Below are positions 59,087 to 64,000 of a stretch of DNA of 64,000 nt, in pieces (positions within the stretch are counted from its first letter, which is position 1; every line of letters begins with the position of its first letter). A model generated the notes under the pieces. It made no database searches, was not told the DNA's origin, and was given only the letters and a program-made list of their open reading frames with translations. Source of the DNA: Branchiostoma floridae (taxonomy: Eukaryota; Chordata; Leptocardii; Amphioxiformes; Branchiostomatidae); contig NC_049989.1 in assembly GCF_000003815.2 (NCBI RefSeq), positions 7,588,195 through 7,652,194 on the forward strand, in the 5' to 3' direction. Made by a program: the position numbers and the translations under genes.

Positions 59087-62000
59087 GACAAACACTTCTC
59101 CTGCAGTTTCACCTACGCCGCTAAGCCAATCAACGTCACGGAAGAGGTCAGTCAGCATTTGTGCATCTCTCGTATTCATATGATAACTTAACGAAGATAT
59201 GGAGTTAATTTAGTACTGTGTCTTTATTAAATCAGTCGAAAGTGGATAACTGTACCACTAGCGGAGATGATGTATTTATTTATGCATGAAAACGATTTTA
59301 GAGCGAAAGTATGGTATTAACTATCGTTTGCAATCATTCATTGAAATTCAATTTGACGTAAATTATGTCCTATCCAAGGTCCAGACAGCAAGAATGCCGA
59401 TCTAAACTGCATTTTTTTTACAGATTATGAGAAGAAAGGAATACGTGTGCCACTCTGTCAGCTTGACTTTATGATCAACTTGTCGATATCTTCTAATTAC
59501 AAATTTCAATTTGTTGTCCCCTAATAGTCTCTACCAGGCTCCATATGGCACTGAAAATAAAGAAATTGGTCAGATAGACAGATAACACACCAGAAATTGG
59601 CCGGCCAAAAACGGACATGTGGAGCCTGGTAGAGGCAAGAGTGCCGCTAGACTTTACTCCTGTTATGTAGATAGGTGAGTCTGAAAGATTGCTTCACCGC
59701 AAACAAGATCAATCTTACCCCTTAAAAACCTTGAAGACGTTCTTTGAGGAGGATCCAGTGGGCTTCCCGAGCAGACATATGGTACCCGCGACGAACGATG
59801 ACGACGAACGAAAACCTCACTAAACTAATCTGACAAAAGTTCACTTTCTGTTGTAGGAATGGCGGATTTCTTTGACCTCTAGCCCTGACGGGAGTGCCTA
59901 CTCCTGTCACGTGTTCTCCAACAACGAACGGTAAGAATAGCCACGTGATCATCACGTGGCCGGGGGTAAGATGGCGGACTTGGTTGCATCTGTTAATGTT
60001 TTAGAAATCAACGCCATTCAAGAGCCAGCAAACTAAATTGGAACAATTACTGTAACTTTCGGCTTTTATTTGACCAAAGATGTTCATTTCGTCCCTTGTC
60101 GAAGTGGATGATTGACAGCTGTTTGTCACGACCGCCATGTTACGCACCATTTCACCCTTACATGAGGGTCATTGACCCGTCCTTGTAACAGCGCCTGAAT
60201 CCTCTTTCCTGTTGTAGGATTGGAGGCTAACTTTGACAAGAAGTCCGGATGACAGTGCATATTCCTGCCAGGCAGAAAGGTAGTATGGCCATTTATGAAG
60301 CTGGTTTGCCGCTGCGTATAGACGCCATCTTCATTGCGTGTAGACGCCATCTTCATTGCGTATAGACGCCATCTTCATTGCGTGTAGACGCCATCTTCGA
60401 TACAACTACCTCCTAACTGTACTTCATTCAATCAGCAGTCTCAACAGCGATATAGAATGGTTGAAAGAGCTCGTCAAACCGTTAGCATTACCCTGTTGGT
60501 ACAAGCTGTAGCATCGGAATGCTTTTCGAATAGAAATAACAATACATTGTATAACTTTCAGAGATTACAGAAAAAGTAACAAAAATGCTCAGCTCTCGTT
60601 GGTACCGTAGTTTAGTCCATGTGAAAAACTCGAGGAAAAAGAAAGCTTTGTATAAGGGCCGCAAACATTGTATGAATGTTTTGTACTGGCTTCAATAGCG
60701 ATCCCCAAACGGTTCAAATGGCGTAAGTTACAATAGGGAAGATAAACTGTACGGAAAAAAAGTGGCCCTTTTATACCTACACACAAGAGATACATTTTAC
60801 ACTGCTCGTGTCCCGCCTGTGCATACATGTTAAAGACTGTTAAGTTTCAACAACACTTACTGGTGGCAGTAAAGTCAAAAGTGATAACTGCCTGCGGAGT
60901 CATTCTAAAGGTTATGATACTTAAGAAACACTGACCAACCTCACTACAGAAGTTTAAGAAAACATTTTGGAAATTTGTAGAAATATAGAATGAAAGATGT
61001 TTTATGTTTTCCAACACATTTGTAAACACTTAAAAAATGACACGATTAAACAGTAAGCCATTTTAAACAGTAAACCGATTAGCCGCTATTTTGCATGTTT
61101 TGTAATTCAAGCCAAAGCATTGAATTTGGATTCACGCCACTTGTTATTTCCAGGCAAGGCCTGACGTCTGAGGTGGCGTTCCAGAAGTTCCACTTGAAGA
61201 TCAAGGGTAGCGCCACCCGCTATGGGTACACAGAGGTCTATGTAAGTATCGGAACGATCAGTTAGAGGCACCACTAAATATTTTTGTGGAGAAACCATTC
61301 ATTTCTTTTATAATTGTAAAAACGTTTAGCTTTACATCAGGGTAGCTCTTTTTGAGCATGTCTGCTACACCGAACTAAACGACTGAACGAGCTCGTGGGC
61401 TAAGAGGCGACATTTAATGATCATTGGCAGAATTGTATGACATTTTCTCTTGTATCAGTTTGGACGCCAACAGGATACAAGTCGTTAGCCTACTTCACCG
61501 GCCTCTCTGTGCGCATTGGCGTAAGTTGTTTGTGTATGTGGTTAAAGCGGGGAAAGCGATTCGCGAGAAAATTGCATGCGAACAACTTACTCCAATGCCA
61601 ACAGAGAGATAGGTGGTGAAGGAGGCTAACAACTGATGTTCAAAATTGTCCCCTCAACTGGAAGGTATGGCTTGAACGTTCGAAATAAAAAAAAAGGTAT
61701 CCACTGACATTCGAAGGCATCTACGGTCAACTACAGACAATTCATCGGCATCCGTTATACACTGTGAATCTGTCTTCCTTTCACAGAGAGACCCTGACAA
61801 CAAGTTGGCCGAGGAGGAGTACAGTGTTGATGAGGATAACCTGGAAGGTGAGTATTTGAATGTTTGAAAAGTAACGAACATACCGGACATGGACACTAAC
61901 TTTTACGTTTTTGTGATGTCAACGAGTTAGATAAAGGTATGAATCATTCTCACAACCTACTTGTTGTAGAGAGAAACGTGTCTTTTTCTGCTCCACTTTA

Positions 62001-62146
62001 TATCTCTTGCAAAATAATGCGTGGGTAAAAATGCATAATTTGTGTTAATTTTGTTTCCAGTGACCCAAGTGGACGGCAAGTTTGGCAACAGGCTGTCAGC
62101 AGTGGTTATCGTGGCCGGTATGCCCCTCAACCACGAGGAGTTGTAA
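59087..62146 (+). CDS. MYDGF: MYDGF family, cassette B (no exon 1 seen; alternative exon 3)
   Basis: Exons: 59087-59146, then either 59857-59930 or 60218-60279, then 61154-61241, 61787-61847 and 62061-62146 (TAA). The phases (0, 2, 0, 1) are the same as in cassette A. Landmarks: DKHFSCSFTYAAKP, WRISLTSSPDGSAYSCHV or WRLTLTRSPDDSAYSCQA, FQKFHLKIKG, EEYSVDEDNLEV, FGNRLSAVVIV and a C-terminal HEEL, a weaker ER-retrieval variant. No signal-peptide exon was found between 58181 and 59086. The phase-0 exon 1 of cassette A at 54210 would fit, so this may be an alternative 3' end of that gene. Alternatively exon 1 was lost, or it diverged beyond recognition. Divergence from A throughout suggests an old duplication. 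Confidence 0.85.
59532..59631. mobile_element. MITE in a cassette-B intron
   Basis: 100 bp bounded by TACCAGGCTCCATATG and inverted CATGTGGAGCCTGGTA, with no coding content. Flanking target duplications are not clear. It lies between the 59087 exon and the first alternative exon 3. Confidence 0.6.
59857..59930 (+). CDS. MYDGF: MYDGF B exon 3, alternative version 1
   Basis: 74 bp, acceptor GTTGTAG, donor GTAAGA; enters in phase 0 and leaves in phase 2. It reads EWRISLTSSPDGSAYSCHVF then SNNER. The conserved Trp and Cys of the family are kept. It is equivalent to cassette-A exon 57367-57434 and to the next exon. Confidence 0.85.
60218..60279 (+). CDS. MYDGF: MYDGF B exon 3, alternative version 2
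   Basis: 62 bp, acceptor GTTGTAG, donor GTAGTA; enters in phase 0 and leaves in phase 2. It reads DWRLTLTRSPDDSAYSCQAE(R), four residues shorter than version 1. Splicing both versions together (136 bp) would break the frame, so each transcript can use only one. The shared CTGTTGTAG acceptor context shows the exon was duplicated with its flank. Confidence 0.85.
60316..60398 (+). repeat. 22-bp tandem repeat
   Basis: Four copies of TAGACGCCATCTTCATTGCG followed by TR (R = A or G), in the intron after alternative exon 3 version 2. Confidence 0.9.
61495..61629. mobile_element. MITE, TTAGCCTxCTTCACC family, in a cassette-B intron
   Basis: 135 bp bounded by TTAGCCTACTTCACC and inverted GGTGAAGGAGGCTAA (14/15). 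The left motif, extended to CCGGCCTCTCTG, also occurs at 37391, showing a dispersed family. No clear target duplication. Confidence 0.6.
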
Positions 62147-62620
62147 CATCAGACAACAACAACAACAACGATTGTTCGGGAACCACTTCTTCTTTCTCTT
62201 TGAAAATCACTTTTGATACATTGGGAGACACTGGTAATTGATCTTGTAGAAAGTAGTGTCTGACAGTGTTGAAAGTTTGCCATGATAAGAAAATAATGGC
62301 TTAGTAAATTGATAGATTCGCAGTTAGTTATATTTCAATATGAAATTTCGATTAAGCCTTAATAATAGAAGAAAGATGTCGTAGTAGTAGTAAACATTTT
62401 GTAGCATAGGTCAGCGTACTATCTTAAGAAGAGTTTTTTAAGTAGTTACTAGTCCATGTTAAACTTAAACGGTATATCCTACAGACAGAACGTAACAATA
62501 TTTCTTGCACACAATACAGTACCACGCCATATTGCTCTCAATGGTTCATGCAATCTACTGTGGCTCGCTCGGGGAACAACTTTTATTACTGGTGCTAGAT
62601 ATCTACTTTTGCACATTTTT

Positions 62621-62626
62621 AATAAA
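62621..62626 (+). terminator. Polyadenylation signal for MYDGF B
   Basis: AATAAA about 475 bp after the HEEL stop, in an AT-rich 3' flank, at nearly the same distance as in cassette A. Confidence 0.4.
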
Positions 62627-64000
62627 ATGATGAATTCTTTTCTCCTTGATTTTTCATCTATTACTACTTCCTAGCATATCTTATCATGAAGATTTGTTAT
62701 TTACTATGTCTTAGTGCCTAATCTAGAATAATGATTTCCGTCCTGGCCATATTTCTTCAAACTTCGCCATTGGCCAGTGGAACTCTGAGAGACTTTAGGC
62801 GTGGTTTAAGGCGCCTCCCGTTTGCCGAACAGCGCACCTCTGAGAAACTCCTCCCTGCAATATCGGGAACACAGATGTAAGCAAAAACAACGGCCAAAAC
62901 ATAAACTTTGGTTATTATTGGTTTCATACAATGCCGCAGAACCCAATATATGCATTTGTCGTCTGAAATACAGCTGATAAGAGGCTATCTTGTTAGCAAG
63001 TCGGAAATTCATTGTACAGAAATTCCTGCAGTTCACCTACATACGGACATGACAACAAATATTCAATACATTCTCTTAAGGTCAAATTAAAAAAAAAATA
63101 CAGTACTGATTATTCCAGGTTCGACCAACAAGCATGGCGTTACAAGCAAAACGTACAAGAAAAACAGCAGCTGTAAAAATCCAATGTAAACATTGAAATT
63201 TTCTGTGTTTTCTGTCTAGCTAATGCGATCAATATTTATTACACATGCACTACATATTTGCCAACCCACATGTCTCATCTCTGATCATACGTCTCGAAAA
63301 GAAATATGTTGTAGATGTCTAGGAAACTGAATGATGCGGTTTACATTTTTGGACAAATCTTAGCTGTTTTGCTCAACGTAAGGCCACAGCAAGTAAATTT
63401 TATGGATGACATCAGCGCGCGCATTAATTTTCGCCTGGTTTCAGAAAAAAAAACAAGAATTTCTTTCTTCTGCAGGGACAAAGTAGCAAAATGAACAAAT
63501 ATGTTGTGTTGTAGCCTAATAATTGTACTTGTAGAAGTGACACTTGCGACGAACCAAGGACTGTAGTTGTAGAAATGAAACCTATTGGATAGTTGTAAAA
63601 GTGTCACCAATGTGGAAGCTATGAGTATGGTTACCAACTTTGTTGGTGATGCCAGTCTACCCCACTAGTGTCACTTTTACCACACCTGTACATATATTAA
63701 ATACAAGAATAAATGCCTTGTTGGCTCTGATACCATGTTTTTCCCCTTTAATTCTTTTTACAACAGTCATCACAACTTTATGGTGCCTATTTTTGAAAAT
63801 GTAGCCATCTTGTTTTTTTTTACCAATCTTGTTTTTTTTTCGCCCTATCGAACTATTTTTGCAGTCTGCAGAGGATGTCATCCATAAAATCTACTTGCTG
63901 TGGCCTAACGGGAAATCCGGGATTTGGAGATGTGACAGACGCTCATGTCTACAGCTCCTTTGTCGTCAAAACCTTAAACAGTTGAAACAAACACGGTCTT
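62627..64000. other. Non-coding 3' end of window
   Basis: No gene recognised. At 63827-63890 a T-run, then GCAGAGGATGTCATCCAT and GTGGCCTA, matches 40492-40575, so both are diverged copies of one dispersed repeat. Confidence 0.45.

Overview
The window looks like nuclear DNA of an invertebrate chordate, most likely a lancelet (Branchiostoma). The basis is inference from content: an AHNAK-type giant repeat exon, a lethal-giant-larvae gene, MYDGF-family secreted proteins, a single-exon LRR-Ig gene, GT-AG introns with consistent phases, and many small inverted-repeat transposons. No database search was possible. All recognised host genes are on the + strand. Two 100-N assembly gaps (4931-5030 and 18781-18880) interrupt the first gene.

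Region 1 (3.8-23.1 kb) is one very large gene. It starts as a lethal(2) giant larvae (LLGL) WD40 scaffold, including the three-serine aPKC-site motif. Its 5' exons lie outside the window or were not found. With no intron, the same exon that carries the LGL C-terminal motif runs into about 300 residues of Ala/Lys/Glu-rich amphipathic repeat (LEA/apolipoprotein-like). This is spliced in phase to a 12.5-kb exon of AHNAK-like GPDVDVEGP/KFKGPKF repeats, then to two short in-phase 3' exons and a stop with a nearby AATAAA. The result is an apparent LGL + helical repeat + AHNAK-like fusion of more than 5,000 residues. Within the repeat exon there is a 2.24-kb tandem duplication and, beside the second gap, a one-base deletion.

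Region 2 (23-45 kb) has no recognised host gene and is rich in mobile DNA: hairpin MITEs with 9-bp target duplications, a 1.5-kb element with perfect 41-bp inverted termini and a TTA duplication, a 1.1-kb element with 142-bp inverted termini enclosing a RecQ-like helicase fragment, an element carrying a decayed Myb/SANT-like domain, and two related GGACTCTAGGGGT minisatellites bounded by inverted copies of one 43-bp terminus.

Region 3 (45.3-46.8 kb) is an intact single-exon gene for a secreted, probably GPI-anchored LRR-Ig protein. Region 4 (46.8-54 kb) is non-coding apart from microsatellites and a MITE.

Region 5 (54.2-62.2 kb) holds two tandem MYDGF (myeloid-derived growth factor) cassettes with matching exon phases. 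The first is complete and ends in HDEL. The second ends in HEEL, has no visible signal-peptide exon of its own, and has two alternative, apparently mutually exclusive versions of exon 3. The simplest reading is that it is either a second gene with an unseen exon 1 or an alternative 3' cassette using exon 1 of the first.
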